The notes beneath the pieces are model-generated. The model was not told the DNA's origin and did not search any database. It worked only from the letters and a program-made list of their open reading frames with translations. From assembly GCF_000716535.1 (NCBI RefSeq), contig NZ_JNWV01000016.1:248001-312000 (forward strand): 64,000 nucleotides of DNA, read 5' to 3'. Source of the stretch: Streptomyces flaveolus. Its GTDB lineage: Bacteria > Actinomycetota > Actinomycetes > Streptomycetales > Streptomycetaceae. A program made the position numbers and the translations under genes. Shown piece by piece: positions 1 to 9,386 of the stretch. The stretch's first letter is position 1. Every line of letters starts with the position of its first letter.

Positions 1-7
1 CAGGCCT

Positions 8-1450
8 GTGCACCTCCCCCGTCCGCGGACCGTCAGGACCTGGCAGTACACCGCGGGCGCCGCCACCGCCGGCCTGGCGCTGGCCGCCGGCGTGGTGACC
101 GTGGCCGGTCCCTGGGACGCCAACGGTCAGCGTACGGCCGAGCGGGACCGCGCCGCCGCACTGGAGCGGTCAGGTGGCGCAGATCACGGCCGCTCCGGTA
201 CGGCCGCAAGGGCGCCGCGGCCCGCGCCGAGCGCCGCGCCCGTGCTGACGGGCCTGGGCAGCGCCACCGGCGCCGTCGGCACCAAGGAGACCTCTCCGGA
301 CGCCAAGGCGCTCTCGGACGTCCTGGGGCCCCTCCTGGACGCGCCCGCGCTCGGCCGCAGCCATGCGGCGGCCGTCGTCGACGTCACGACCGGCGAACGC
401 CTCTACGGCGCCGACGCCGGCAAGGCCCTCACGCCCGCCTCCACCACCAAGATCGCCACCGCCGTCGCCGCGCTGTCCGCCCTCGGCCCCGACCACCGCC
501 TCACCACGCGCACCGCCCTGGAACCCGACACCCGGGAACTCGTCCTGGTCGGCGGCGGCGACCCCACCCTCACCGCGCACGCCAGGACCGGCGGCTGGGC
601 CGGCCTGCGGGCCCTGGCGGCGGACACCGCGAAGGCGCTGGGCGAGCGCGGCATCCACAAGATCACCCTCTCGTACGACACCACCCTCTTCACCGGCCCC
701 GCCCTGCACCCCATCGGCGTCAACGACAACCTCGCCCCGATCAGCGCCCTGTCCGTCGACGAGGGCCGCACCGACGCCTCCACCAGCGGCCCGGCGCCCC
801 GCGTCGGCGACCCCGCGGCGGACGCGGCCGCCCGGTTCGCGACCTTCCTGAAGGACGCCGGCATCACCACCACGGCCCCCGGACCCTCCAAGGCCAGCAC
901 GCGCGCGGAGACCCTCGCCGCCGTCTCCTCGCCGCCGCTGTCGGAGCTGGTCGAGCGGATGCTGACCAACAGCGACAACGACATCGCGGAGGCCCTGGCC
1001 CGGCACACCGCCCTGGCGAGCGGGCAGCCCGCCAGTTTCGACGGCGCCGCCAGGGCCATCGCCACCCAGTTGCGCAAGCTCGGCCTGCCGATGGCCGGCG
1101 CCGCCTTCCACGACGGCAGCGGCCTGAACCGCGACGACCGGCTGACGGCCGACCTCCTCACCGCCCTCCTGGTCAAGGCGGGCGACCCCGGCCGCCCCGG
1201 TCTGCGCCCGGTCCTCACCGGCCTTCCCGTGGCCGGCTTCACCGGCACCCTGAGCACGCGCTACACCGACGGCGCGTCCGGCCTCGTACGCGCCAAGACG
1301 GGCACCCTGACCGGCGTGAACACCCTCGCCGGTACGGTCGTCGACCGCACCGGCCACCTCCTGGCCTTCGCCTTCCTGGCCTCGGACACGACGAACCCCC
1401 TGGAGGCCCAGTCGGCCCTGGACAAGGCCGCGACAGCCCTGGCGGGCTGA
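8..1450 (+). CDS. dacB: D-alanyl-D-alanine carboxypeptidase/endopeptidase (PBP4, S13 family)
   Basis: Penicillin-binding protein that trims peptidoglycan stem peptides and cuts cross-links outside the membrane. All three active-site motifs of serine PBPs are visible: SxxK as S-T-T-K near residues 145-148, SxN as S-D-N near 321, and KTG near 430 (AKTGTLTG). A hydrophobic stretch at about residues 15-35 serves as signal or anchor. The long insert between SxxK and SxN is typical of PBP4-type DacB. The GTG at position 8 is only the first start available in the window; homologues often have a longer N-terminus, so the true start may lie to the left. The next gene follows after 109 bp and probably has its own promoter. 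Confidence 0.93.
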   Translation: MHLPRPRTVRTWQYTAGAATAGLALAAGVVTVAGPWDANGQRTAERDRAAALERSGGADHGRSGTAARAPRPAPSAAPVLTGLGSATGAVGTKETSPDAKALSDVLGPLLDAPALGRSHAAAVVDVTTGERLYGADAGKALTPASTTKIATAVAALSALGPDHRLTTRTALEPDTRELVLVGGGDPTLTAHARTGGWAGLRALAADTAKALGERGIHKITLSYDTTLFTGPALHPIGVNDNLAPISALSVDEGRTDASTSGPAPRVGDPAADAAARFATFLKDAGITTTAPGPSKASTRAETLAAVSSPPLSELVERMLTNSDNDIAEALARHTALASGQPASFDGAARAIATQLRKLGLPMAGAAFHDGSGLNRDDRLTADLLTALLVKAGDPGRPGLRPVLTGLPVAGFTGTLSTRYTDGASGLVRAKTGTLTGVNTLAGTVVDRTGHLLAFAFLASDTTNPLEAQSALDKAATALAG

Positions 1451-1546
1451 TCGCCGAGGCGTGGGCACGGCCCGGTGCGGGTGACCGGAAAGCGCGGTCG
1501 GCCCTGTCGGCTTCCCCACGGCCTGCCCGAAATGGGGCCGCTCACG

Positions 1547-1552
1547 TACGGT
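1547..1552 (+). promoter_or_regulatory. -10 box of a probable leaderless promoter (zincin gene)
   Basis: TACGGT lies 7 nt before the ATG at 1560. This spacing puts the transcription start at or next to the start codon. No ribosome binding site and no clear -35 box are visible. Confidence 0.45.
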
Positions 1553-1559
1553 TGACAAC

Positions 1560-2693
1560 ATGACTGGCTTCGGTGGCACCGCATCTCCCGGGATGGTCGA
1601 CTGGAACCTCGCGGTGGCGACCGCGACACGCCTCGTACGCCCCGGCCCCGACGTCAGCCGCGACGAGGCCAGGGCCGTCGTCGCGGAGCTGCGCCGGCAC
1701 GCGAAGGCCTCGGAGGGACACGTCCGGGGCTTCACTCGTATGGGCACCGAGGAGACCCACGACACCCCGGTCCTCGTCGTCGACCGCCCCGGCTGGGTCC
1801 GCGCCAACGTCGCCGGCTTCCGCGAGATCCTCCGGCCGCTCCTGGAGAAGATGCAGGAACGGCGCGGCAGCAACCCGGGCAGCGCGGTCCTCGGCGCCGT
1901 CGGCGGCAAGGTCACCGGCGTCGAACTCGGGATGCTCCTGTCGTTCCTGTCCTCCCGCGTGCTCGGCCAGTACGAGACCTTCGCCCCCGCCGCCCGCGAC
2001 CTCCCGGCCGGCGAGAACGGCGGCGGCCGGCTGCTGCTCGTCGCGCCCAACATCGTCCACGTGGAGCGCGAGCTCGACGTCGAGCCGCACGACTTCCGCC
2101 TGTGGGTGTGCCTGCACGAGGAGACCCACCGCACGCAGTTCACCGCCGTGCCCTGGCTGCGTGATCACTTGGAGGGCGAAATCCAGTCGTTCTTGGCCGA
2201 GACCGACGTCGACCCGATGACCTTCCTGGAGCGCATCCGGGACGCCGCCCAGTCGCTCGCCGGCGGCCGTCCCGAGGGCGAGGAGGAGGACGGCGGACGC
2301 TCGTTCGTGGAGCTGGTGCAGACCCCCGCCCAGCGGGAGATCCTCGGCCGGCTCACCGCCGTGATGTCCCTGCTGGAGGGGCACGCCGACTACGTCATGG
2401 ACGGCGTCGGCCCGAGCGTCGTACCGACCGTCGCGGAGATCCGCGAGAAGTTCCAGCAGCGCCGCGCGAAGGGCGCCTCGCGCCTGGACATGGCCCTGCG
2501 CAAGCTGCTCGGCCTGGACGCCAAACTGAGGCAGTACCGCGACGGCGAACGGTTCGTACGAGCCGTGGTCGAACAGGTCGGCGTCGACGGTTTCAACCGC
2601 GTCTGGACCTCGCCCAACACCCTTCCCACCAAGGCGGAGATCGCCAAACCGGCGGACTGGGTCGCGCGGGTGCACCGCAAGGCCGAGTCGTGA
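1560..2693 (+). CDS. Zinc-dependent metalloprotease of the F420-associated zincin family (DUF2342)
   Basis: A 377-residue protein of the family annotated as zinc-dependent metalloprotease or coenzyme F420 biosynthesis-associated protein, widespread in Actinobacteria. The zincin motif HEETH is at residues 186-190 (H186, E187, H190), inside a hydrophobic/Arg-rich helix. It has no signal peptide or TM segment, so it is probably cytosolic. The substrate is unknown and the F420 link in the family name rests on co-occurrence. The start is supported by TACGGT 7 nt upstream, suggesting a leaderless mRNA. The position between dacB and tilS is conserved in streptomycetes as I recall, but it does not reveal a function. 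Confidence 0.88.
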   Translation: MTGFGGTASPGMVDWNLAVATATRLVRPGPDVSRDEARAVVAELRRHAKASEGHVRGFTRMGTEETHDTPVLVVDRPGWVRANVAGFREILRPLLEKMQERRGSNPGSAVLGAVGGKVTGVELGMLLSFLSSRVLGQYETFAPAARDLPAGENGGGRLLLVAPNIVHVERELDVEPHDFRLWVCLHEETHRTQFTAVPWLRDHLEGEIQSFLAETDVDPMTFLERIRDAAQSLAGGRPEGEEEDGGRSFVELVQTPAQREILGRLTAVMSLLEGHADYVMDGVGPSVVPTVAEIREKFQQRRAKGASRLDMALRKLLGLDAKLRQYRDGERFVRAVVEQVGVDGFNRVWTSPNTLPTKAEIAKPADWVARVHRKAES

Positions 2694-2884
2694 ACGGCAT
2701 GGGGACGTCGTGAAAGGAATCCGGCCGACGGCAGGCGAACGCCCCTCCAATCACCCGTCCGAGGGACCGTGAGCCATGCGTAGGCGTGCAATGCTCGGGG
2801 AACGGCCCGCTTCTGTCACCATCTACACACTCTGAGTGACCGTCCCGGGCTCACCCCCCGAAAACTTCATGAAGGGAACCGGAC

Positions 2885-3943
2885 ATGGGTCCCCATCCTG
2901 CGGTCGCGGCGATACGCCTGGCGGTTCGCCGCGTCCTCCACGACATCCTGAACGACCACCACGCCTTCCCCGCGCCCCTGGCCCCGCAGCCGGCCGGCGC
3001 GCGCCCGGGCCGGACGGCCGAGCGGCCCCCCTCCCCGCTCGTCCTCGTCGCGTGCTCCGGCGGCGCCGACTCCATGGCCCTCGCCTCCGCCCTCGCCTTC
3101 GAGGCACCCAAGCTCGGCGTCCGGGCCGGCGGGGTCACCGTCGACCACGGCCTCCAGCCCGGCTCCGACCTCCGCGCCGACGAGGTCGTCCTGAGGCTGC
3201 GCGGACTCGGACTCGATCCGGTCGAGTCCGTCGCCGTGACCGTCGGCCGCGAAGGCGGCCCCGAAGCCGCCGCCCGCGACGCCCGCTACGCCGCCCTGGA
3301 CGCCGCCGCCGAACGCCACGGCGCCGCCGCCGTCCTGCTCGGCCACACCCGGGACGACCAGGCCGAAACCGTCCTGCTGGGCCTCGCCCGCGGCTCCGGC
3401 ATCCGCTCCCTGTCCGGCATGGCCGCGGTCTCGGGGGCCGGCGGCCGTTACCGGCGGCCCTTCCTGCAGCTCGACCGGCAGACCGCCCGCAAGGCCTGCA
3501 TGGTCCAGTCGCTGCCCGTCTGGGACGACCCGCACAACGCCGACCCCGCCTACACCCGCTCCCGGCTCCGGCACGAGGGCCTGCCCGCCCTGGAGAAGGC
3601 CCTCGGCAAGGGCGTGGTCGAGGCGCTCGCCCGCACCGCCCAGCTCTCCCGCGACGACGCCGACGCCCTGGACGCCTGGGCCCGCCAGGCGGAGGCCTCC
3701 GTACGGGACGCCGCCGGGCTGCTGGAGTGCGCCAAGCTGTACGCCCTCCCGCCCGCCGTGCGCCGCCGGATCCTGCGCCGCGCCGCCATCGAGGCCGGTG
3801 CCCCGGCCGGTGCGCTGTTCGCCCGCCACATCGAGGAAGTCGACCGCCTGATCACCGGCTGGCGCGGCCAGGGAGCCATCAATCTCCCGGGCAAAGTCGT
3901 CGCCCAGCGGCAGGGTGGCAGACTGGTGATTCGGCAAGGCTGA
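2885..3943 (+). CDS. tilS: tRNA(Ile)-lysidine synthetase TilS
   Basis: Uses ATP to attach lysine to C34 of tRNA-Ile2 (CAU anticodon), switching it from Met to Ile decoding; an essential step. The PP-loop motif S-G-G-A-D-S is at residues 58-63, followed by the typical N-type ATPase fold ([10 protein letters not shown] near 155). At 352 residues it is a short actinobacterial form, lacking most of the C-terminal extension of E. coli TilS. The start is supported by GAAGGGAA just upstream. It heads the conserved tilS-hpt-ftsH series, also known in Bacillus. The 191 bp before it hold no gene I can support. Confidence 0.97.
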   Translation: MGPHPAVAAIRLAVRRVLHDILNDHHAFPAPLAPQPAGARPGRTAERPPSPLVLVACSGGADSMALASALAFEAPKLGVRAGGVTVDHGLQPGSDLRADEVVLRLRGLGLDPVESVAVTVGREGGPEAAARDARYAALDAAAERHGAAAVLLGHTRDDQAETVLLGLARGSGIRSLSGMAAVSGAGGRYRRPFLQLDRQTARKACMVQSLPVWDDPHNADPAYTRSRLRHEGLPALEKALGKGVVEALARTAQLSRDDADALDAWARQAEASVRDAAGLLECAKLYALPPAVRRRILRRAAIEAGAPAGALFARHIEEVDRLITGWRGQGAINLPGKVVAQRQGGRLVIRQG

Positions 3944-4054
3944 ATCCCGACCCTCCCGGAGCGACCCTCCGGCGGGCCGGGCAGCCGGAGGCCGTGCGTG
4001 CGGCCGGAGCCGGTGGCCGCGCACGCGGCCGTAAGTGCGGGACGACCGAAAGTG

Positions 4055-4615
4055 ATGCGGGTGGACGCGAAAGACATGGGTGCCGACCTCCAGCAGGTGC
4101 TCATCACCAAGGAAGAGATCGACGCGAAGCTGGCCGAGCTGGCCGCGAAGATCGACGCGGAGTACGCGGGCAAGGACCTGCTCATCGTCGGCGTCCTCAA
4201 GGGCGCGGTGATGGTCATGGCGGACCTGGCCCGGGCGCTGTCCACCCCCGTCACCATGGACTGGATGGCCGTGTCCTCCTACGGCGCGGGCACCCAGTCC
4301 TCCGGTGTCGTGCGGATCCTCAAGGACCTCGACACCGACATCAAGGGCAGGCACGTCCTGATCGTCGAGGACATCATCGACTCCGGCCTGACCCTCTCCT
4401 GGCTGATCAACAACCTCGGCTCCCGCGAGCCCGCCTCCCTGAAGGTGTGCACGCTGCTGCGCAAGCCGGACGCCGCCAAGGTCGCCATCGACGTGGAGTG
4501 GGTCGGCTTCGACATCCCGAACGAGTTCGTCGTGGGCTACGGCCTCGACTACGCCGAGAAGTACCGCAACCTGCCGTTCGTCGGTACGCTCGCGCCTCAC
4601 GTCTACGGCGGCTGA
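4055..4615 (+). CDS. hpt: Hypoxanthine phosphoribosyltransferase
   Basis: Purine salvage enzyme that makes IMP/GMP from hypoxanthine/guanine and PRPP. The PRPP-binding loop [10 protein letters not shown] is near residues 105-115. It has 186 residues, the usual length. I chose the ATG at 4055 (MRVDAKDMG...) because homologues start there; an in-frame GTG sits directly before it at 4052 and further starts exist up to 3998. No strong ribosome binding site is visible. It follows tilS by 111 bp and precedes ftsH, the same order as in many Gram-positives. Confidence 0.96.
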   Translation: MRVDAKDMGADLQQVLITKEEIDAKLAELAAKIDAEYAGKDLLIVGVLKGAVMVMADLARALSTPVTMDWMAVSSYGAGTQSSGVVRILKDLDTDIKGRHVLIVEDIIDSGLTLSWLINNLGSREPASLKVCTLLRKPDAAKVAIDVEWVGFDIPNEFVVGYGLDYAEKYRNLPFVGTLAPHVYGG

Positions 4616-4646
4616 GCCACTCGGCCCAAGCCCGGTAGGACGATCG

Positions 4647-4664
4647 GGAACCCCAGCGGGTTCC
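4647..4664 (+). terminator. Possible weak terminator after hpt
   Basis: Perfect 7-bp hairpin GGAACCC/GGGTTCC with loop CAGC, 31 nt after the hpt stop. There is no T-run, as is usual in Streptomyces. It could equally be part of the ftsH leader. Confidence 0.4.
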
Positions 4665-4810
4665 GCGCCGTTGAAGGATGCAGAGACGGGTTTCCCAGCC
4701 GTCGAAACGGCTCCGTGCGGCTTCGGGCAACAATGCTGGGGTACCGTCAGAAGAACTGTCTTATCAAACTCACTATGGCAGGAGGGACGGGGCGGCACCG
4801 CTCCGTATGG

Positions 4811-6850
4811 ATGGACGTGAAGCGATACTTCCGTGGGCCGGTCATGTGGATCGTGCTGGCCGTCCTTGCCGTGGTCGTGTTGATGCAGGTCGTCGGCTCG
4901 TCCGGCGGCTACAAGACGGTGGACACCGGCCAGGTCGTGGCGGCGATCAACGACAACAGGGTCGAGTCGGCCAAGCTCACCACCGGTGACGAACAGAGCA
5001 TCAAGGTCACGCTCAAGGACGGCTTCAAGGTCGAGGGCAGCTCGAAGATCCAGGCGAGCTACATCGGCGACCAGGGCGTGACGATCGCCGGCACGCTGCA
5101 GACCAAGTACCAGGACAAGCAGATTCCGGACGGCTACACGGTCTCGCCGTCCAAGCAGAACCCGTTCCTCGGCGTCCTGCTCTCGCTGCTGCCCTTCGTC
5201 CTGATCGTGGTCGTCTTCCTGTTCCTGATGAATCAGATGCAGGGCGGCGGCTCCCGGGTCATGAACTTCGGCAAGTCCAAGGCGAAGCTCATCACCAAGG
5301 ACACCCCGAAGACGACCTTCTCCGACGTCGCCGGCTGCGACGAGGCCGTCGAGGAGCTCCAGGAGATCAAGGAGTTCCTCCAGGAACCGGCCAAGTTCCA
5401 GGCCGTCGGCGCCAAGATCCCCAAGGGCGTGCTGCTCTACGGCCGCCCGGGTACCGGCAAGACCCTGCTCGCGCGCGCCGTCGCCGGCGAGGCGGGCGTC
5501 CCCTTCTACTCGATCTCCGGCTCGGACTTCGTGGAGATGTTCGTCGGTGTCGGTGCCTCCCGGGTCCGCGACCTGTTCGAGCAGGCCAAGGCGAACGCCC
5601 CGGCGATCGTCTTCGTGGACGAGATCGACGCGGTCGGCCGTCACCGCGGCGCCGGTCTCGGCGGCGGTCACGACGAGCGCGAGCAGACCCTGAACCAGCT
5701 GCTCGTCGAGATGGACGGCTTCGACGTCAAGGGCGGTGTGATCCTGATCGCCGCCACGAACCGTCCGGACATCCTCGACCCGGCGCTGCTGCGCCCCGGC
5801 CGCTTCGACCGGCAGATCGCGGTCGACCCGCCGGACCTGCAGGGCCGCCTGGAGATCCTCAAGGTCCACCAGAAGGGCAAGCCGGTCGCGCCCGACGTCG
5901 ACCTGTCCGCCGTGGCCCGCCGCACCCCGGGCATGACCGGTGCCGACCTCGCCAACGTGCTGAACGAGGCCGCGCTGCTCACCGCCCGCGGCGACCAGAA
6001 GCTGATCGACAACAAGGCGCTGGACGAGGCGATCGACCGCGTGGTCGCGGGCCCGCAGAAGCGGACCCGGATCATGTCGGACAAGGAGAAGAAGATCACC
6101 GCGTACCACGAGGGCGGTCACGCCCTGGTCGCGGCGGCGTCTCCGAACTCCGACCCGGTCCACAAGATCACGATCCTGTCCCGTGGCCGTGCCCTCGGTT
6201 ACACGATGGTCCTGCCCGACGAGGACAAGTACTCGACCACGCGCAACGAGATGCTCGACCAGCTCGCCTACATGCTGGGCGGCCGGGCGGCCGAGGAGCT
6301 GGTCTTCCACGACCCGACCACGGGCGCCGCGAACGACATCGAGAAGGCCACCAACCTGGCCCGCGCGATGGTCACCCAGTACGGCATGACCGAGCGCCTC
6401 GGCGCGATCAAGTTCGGTGGCGACAACTCCGAGCCGTTCCTGGGCCGTGAGATGGCTCACCAGCGCGACTACTCGGAAGAGGTCGCCGCGCTGGTGGACG
6501 AAGAGGTCAAGAAGCTCATCGAGACCGCGCACAACGAGGCCTGGGAGATCCTGGTCGAGAACCGCGACGTGCTCGACAACCTCGTCCTCCAGCTGCTGGA
6601 GAAGGAGACGCTGGGCAAGGAGGAGATCGCCGAGATCTTCGCCCCGATCGTCAAGCGCCCGCCGCGGCCCGCCTGGACCGGCTCCTCCCGCCGTACCCCG
6701 TCCACCCGCCCGCCGGTGCTCTCCCCGAAGGAGCTGGCACTGACCAACGGTGCGAACGGCGCGACGGCGGCGATCAGCACGGCGAAGTCCACCGCCGCGG
6801 AGTCCGCCCCGGTGACGGAGCAGACCCCGGAGGACCGCTCCGAGAGCTGA
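4811..6850 (+). CDS. ftsH: ATP-dependent zinc metalloprotease FtsH
   Basis: Membrane-bound AAA+ protease that degrades misfolded and regulatory membrane/cytosolic proteins. TM helix 1 is at about residues 10-27, a periplasmic-type domain follows, and TM helix 2 is at about 117-143. The AAA domain has Walker B IVFVDEID, and the zinc site HEGGH is at 433-437. The Walker A reads G-R-P-G-T-G-K-T (211-218), where FtsH nearly always has GPPGTGKT; the Arg codon is CGC at 5444-5446. The start at 4811 (MDVKRYF...) is chosen by family likeness. In-frame starts at 4775, 4733 and 4715 exist; AGGAGG at 4780-4785 is rather far from 4811, so the start is uncertain. A Pro/Ser-rich tail follows the protease domain. 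Confidence 0.96.
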   Translation: MDVKRYFRGPVMWIVLAVLAVVVLMQVVGSSGGYKTVDTGQVVAAINDNRVESAKLTTGDEQSIKVTLKDGFKVEGSSKIQASYIGDQGVTIAGTLQTKYQDKQIPDGYTVSPSKQNPFLGVLLSLLPFVLIVVVFLFLMNQMQGGGSRVMNFGKSKAKLITKDTPKTTFSDVAGCDEAVEELQEIKEFLQEPAKFQAVGAKIPKGVLLYGRPGTGKTLLARAVAGEAGVPFYSISGSDFVEMFVGVGASRVRDLFEQAKANAPAIVFVDEIDAVGRHRGAGLGGGHDEREQTLNQLLVEMDGFDVKGGVILIAATNRPDILDPALLRPGRFDRQIAVDPPDLQGRLEILKVHQKGKPVAPDVDLSAVARRTPGMTGADLANVLNEAALLTARGDQKLIDNKALDEAIDRVVAGPQKRTRIMSDKEKKITAYHEGGHALVAAASPNSDPVHKITILSRGRALGYTMVLPDEDKYSTTRNEMLDQLAYMLGGRAAEELVFHDPTTGAANDIEKATNLARAMVTQYGMTERLGAIKFGGDNSEPFLGREMAHQRDYSEEVAALVDEEVKKLIETAHNEAWEILVENRDVLDNLVLQLLEKETLGKEEIAEIFAPIVKRPPRPAWTGSSRRTPSTRPPVLSPKELALTNGANGATAAISTAKSTAAESAPVTEQTPEDRSES

Positions 6851-6879
6851 CCCTGTTTCGGCCACGAGGGCCGGAATGG

Positions 6880-6919
6880 ATGCCGCGTCCCCCAGGTTTT
6901 AGCCTGGGGGACGCGGCAT
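6880..6919 (+). terminator. Strong hairpin terminator between ftsH and folE
   Basis: Perfect 17-bp inverted repeat: left arm 6880-6896 (ATGCCGCGTCCCCCAGG), 6-nt loop TTTTAG, right arm 6903-6919. It lies 29 nt after the ftsH stop. Its stability suggests that folE is transcribed separately from ftsH or by readthrough. Confidence 0.85.
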
Positions 6920-6983
6920 TTCGCATGTCCGCAGACGGAACGCGAGGTACACCCGCGTGCAAGGCACAGGAACGAGGAACCAG

Positions 6984-7589
6984 ATGACCGACCCGGTGAC
7001 GCTGGACGGCGAGGGCCCCATCGGTGAGTTCGACGAGAAGCGCGCCGAGAACGCCGTACGGGAACTGCTGATCGCGGTCGGCGAGGACCCGGACCGTGAG
7101 GGCCTGCGGGAGACACCGGCCCGGGTCGCGCGTGCCTACAAGGAGATCTTCGCGGGTCTGTGGCAGCAGCCGGAGGACGTCCTGACGACGACGTTCGACC
7201 TGGGGCACGACGAGATGGTCCTGGTGAAGGACATCGAGGTGTACTCCACCTGCGAGCACCATCTGGTGCCGTTCCGGGGTGTCGCCCACGTCGGCTACAT
7301 CCCGTCCGAGACCGGCAAGATCACCGGTCTGTCCAAGCTGGCCCGCCTGGTCGACGTCTACGCCCGCCGGCCGCAGGTGCAGGAACGCCTCACCACGCAG
7401 ATCGCGGACTCCCTGATGAACATCCTGGAGCCGCGGGGCGTCATCGTGGTCGTCGAGTGCGAGCACATGTGCATGTCCATGCGCGGCATCCGCAAGCCGG
7501 GCGCGAAGACCATAACGTCCGCCGTCCGCGGTCAGCTGCGGGACGCCGCGACGCGGAACGAGGCGATGAGTCTCATCATGGCGCGCTGA
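6984..7589 (+). CDS. folE: GTP cyclohydrolase I
   Basis: First enzyme of tetrahydrofolate synthesis, GTP to 7,8-dihydroneopterin triphosphate. It has 201 residues. The zinc ligands are visible: C90 in S-T-C-E-H-H with the adjacent His, and C159 in the [10 protein letters not shown] motif. The ATG at 6984 is preferred over the start at 6957 because GAGGAA lies just upstream and homologues begin [10 protein letters not shown]. The other fol genes lie on the opposite strand and read towards it; folE ends 37 bp from the DUF3180 gene. Confidence 0.97.
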   Translation: MTDPVTLDGEGPIGEFDEKRAENAVRELLIAVGEDPDREGLRETPARVARAYKEIFAGLWQQPEDVLTTTFDLGHDEMVLVKDIEVYSTCEHHLVPFRGVAHVGYIPSETGKITGLSKLARLVDVYARRPQVQERLTTQIADSLMNILEPRGVIVVVECEHMCMSMRGIRKPGAKTITSAVRGQLRDAATRNEAMSLIMAR

Positions 7590-7626
7590 ACGAGCCGCCG
7601 AACGCGCCGGGGCGCGGGGCCGGCGG

Positions 7627-8115
7627 TCAGGCCACCGGCTCGGCTCCCGGGTGGTTCTGGTCGTCGTCCTCGGGGAGCTTGCAGACCCGCTCCAGGAAGA
7701 TGGCGGCGGCTATCACGCCGACGCCGGTCAGGACCGAGAGACCGGCGTAGATCGCCTGGTCGCGGCGGGCCGGGATGTCCAGCAGCTCCAGCAGGAAGAC
7801 GCCCGTGCCGCCGTACATGCCGGCGACGAGCGCGGCCACCAGGGCGCTGGCCTGGCCGAAGACGACCGCCCGGGCGGCCATCAGCGGGTCGACGCCCTTG
7901 GCGCCGGGCCGGCGCTCGCGCTGCGCCCTGAGACGGGCGCGCAGTGACAGCGCCGTCGAGAGCAGGACCACCGCGATCAGCGCGAGGACGACGGGGGCGG
8001 CCAGGGGGACGCTGGGAAGGGTCCCGATCGAGTTCCAGAGGCGGGCGCCCGCCCAGGACAGGACGCCGGCCACGACGAACACGCCCGCCAGCACCCTGAT
8101 GCGCAGCTCTCTCAC
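7627..8115 (-). CDS. DUF3180 membrane protein
   Basis: A 162-residue protein with four predicted TM helices (about residues 8-25, 38-57, 82-103 and 120-142) and an acidic C-terminus. It matches the DUF3180 family, an actinobacterial protein regularly found at the end of the folate operon; its function is unknown. The GTG start has GAAGGGA just upstream. It lies 74 bp after folK on the same strand and is probably the last gene of the folP-NTF2-folB-folK unit. Confidence 0.85.
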   Translation of the reverse strand: MRELRIRVLAGVFVVAGVLSWAGARLWNSIGTLPSVPLAAPVVLALIAVVLLSTALSLRARLRAQRERRPGAKGVDPLMAARAVVFGQASALVAALVAGMYGGTGVFLLELLDIPARRDQAIYAGLSVLTGVGVIAAAIFLERVCKLPEDDDQNHPGAEPVA

Positions 8116-8189
8116 GGTGTCCCTTCAGTTCCCCCGGACCGTCCCGGACCGTGGTCGTCTTGGTCTTTGACCCGTCTCGACCTTAACGA

Positions 8190-8801
8190 CTACTCGGGCA
8201 GCCGGAGTTCCAGGTCCGCGCGGGGCGCGACACCCTCACGGGTGACGGCGGACAGCAGGTCGGCCACCGTGCCGCGGCCGGGGAGCTGCGCCTGCGGGTC
8301 GACGTCGTGCCAGGGCGCGAGCACGAAGGCCCGCTCGTGGGCGCGCGGGTGGGGCAGGGTGAGCCGCGGGTCGTCCGAGGTGACGCCGGCGTAGGCGACG
8401 ATGTCGACGTCCAGCGTGCGCGGGCCCCAGCGCTCCTCCCGGACGCGGTGGAAGGCCTCCTCGACGGCGTGCGCCCGCTCCAGCAGGGACGACGGGGGCA
8501 GGGTCGTCTTGAGGACCACGACCGCGTTGAAGTACGACGGCTGGCTGCCCGGTTCCACGCCCCAGGGCTCGGTCTCGTACACCGGGGAGACGGCCTTCAC
8601 CCGGACGCCCGGGGTGTCCTCCAGTGCGTCCACGGCACCCTGGAGGGTCTCCAGGCGGTTGCCGAGGTTGGAACCGATGGAGATCACGGCCCACTTCGGG
8701 TTGCTCAGCGTCGTGTCGGCGGCGTCGACCTGCTCGACGACCGAGGCGGGCACCGGCTGGACGGTCGGGTCGCTGTGACCCTGGCGGAAAGGTCGGGTCA
8801 T
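8190..8801 (-). CDS. folK: 2-amino-4-hydroxy-6-hydroxymethyldihydropteridine diphosphokinase (HPPK)
   Basis: Transfers pyrophosphate from ATP to 6-hydroxymethyl-7,8-dihydropterin, the step before dihydropteroate synthase. Family signatures are S-I-G-S-N-L-G-N-R at about residues 41-49, Y-E-T-E-P-W-G, and R-W-G-P-R-T-L-D-V-D-I. It has 203 residues, including an extra N-terminal segment of about 35 residues before the core domain. Its ATG overlaps the folB stop (ATGA), so the two are translationally coupled. Confidence 0.97.
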   Translation of the reverse strand: MTRPFRQGHSDPTVQPVPASVVEQVDAADTTLSNPKWAVISIGSNLGNRLETLQGAVDALEDTPGVRVKAVSPVYETEPWGVEPGSQPSYFNAVVVLKTTLPPSSLLERAHAVEEAFHRVREERWGPRTLDVDIVAYAGVTSDDPRLTLPHPRAHERAFVLAPWHDVDPQAQLPGRGTVADLLSAVTREGVAPRADLELRLPE

Positions 8802-9157
8802 ACTCGGCTCCGGGTGATGGTGACGGTCACGTCGTCGAAGGGGACGGTGATCGGGGCGTCCGGCTTGTGGACGCAGACCTCGACCTCCTCGACCCCTTCG
8901 TGCTTCAGGCAGGTCCGGGCGATCCGCTCGGCGAGGGTCTCGATGAGGTTCACCGGCTCGCCCTCGACCACGGCCACGACCTCCTCGGCCACGATGCCGT
9001 AGTGCACGGTCTTCGTCAGGTCGTCGTCGGCCGCGGCCGGCCGGGTGTCCAGGCCGAGGACGAGGTCCACGATGAAGGTCTGGCCCTCCTCGCGTTCCTT
9101 GGGGAACACCCCGTGGTGCCCGCGGGCCTTGAGGCCGCGCAGCGCGACACGATCCAC
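8798..9157 (-). CDS. folB: Dihydroneopterin aldolase
   Basis: Converts 7,8-dihydroneopterin to 6-hydroxymethyl-7,8-dihydropterin and glycolaldehyde. The 119 residues match the usual length. The conserved region includes G-H-H-G-V-F-P-x-E, with the pterin-anchoring Glu in the first third, and V-H-K-P-x-A-P near the C-terminus. The GTG at 9157 is chosen because AGGAG lies 8 nt upstream; the next upstream GTG would sit directly on that site. It is coupled to folK by a 4-nt overlap and follows the NTF2 gene after 229 bp, so it may have its own promoter. Confidence 0.96.
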   Translation of the reverse strand: MDRVALRGLKARGHHGVFPKEREEGQTFIVDLVLGLDTRPAAADDDLTKTVHYGIVAEEVVAVVEGEPVNLIETLAERIARTCLKHEGVEEVEVCVHKPDAPITVPFDDVTVTITRSRV

Positions 9158-9349
9158 GCGAATCACTCCTGCAATCGTCGGGAACGACCGGCCCGTGCCG
9201 CGTGCGGGCGGCACACCGGCCTCAGACGAATCTACCTGCGCGCTCTGACAAAGCCGGGCTGCGGGGGCGCGGGCGCGGGCCCGCGCCCGGAGGGTTCACC
9301 GGCCGTTTCCCCTGGGGAACCCGGCCCTGTCATGGGCTGGTAGCCGCTT

Positions 9350-9363
9350 CTACCCCGGGGTAG
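9350..9363. repeat. 14-bp perfect palindrome
   Basis: CTACCC CGGGGTAG forms a perfect palindrome between the NTF2 gene stop (9387) and folB. It is either a short terminator stem for the folP-NTF2 transcript or an operator; nothing here decides which. Confidence 0.4.
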
Positions 9364-9386
9364 GTGATTCCAACCACTTCTTCCGG

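Noticed and set aside
170..2143. Long minus-strand frame opposite dacB and the zincin
   Set aside because: Antisense shadow; no domain, no ribosome binding site, and the opposite strand encodes complete known proteins.
4697..4712. AGCCGT-CGAA-ACGGCT hairpin before ftsH as a regulatory element
   Set aside because: Only 6 bp, common in such GC-rich DNA, with no supporting context.
2867..6865. Very long minus-strand open frame opposite tilS-hpt-ftsH
   Set aside because: Shadow of the high third-position GC of the plus-strand genes; composition is low-complexity Arg/Gly/Leu-rich and the known genes explain the DNA.
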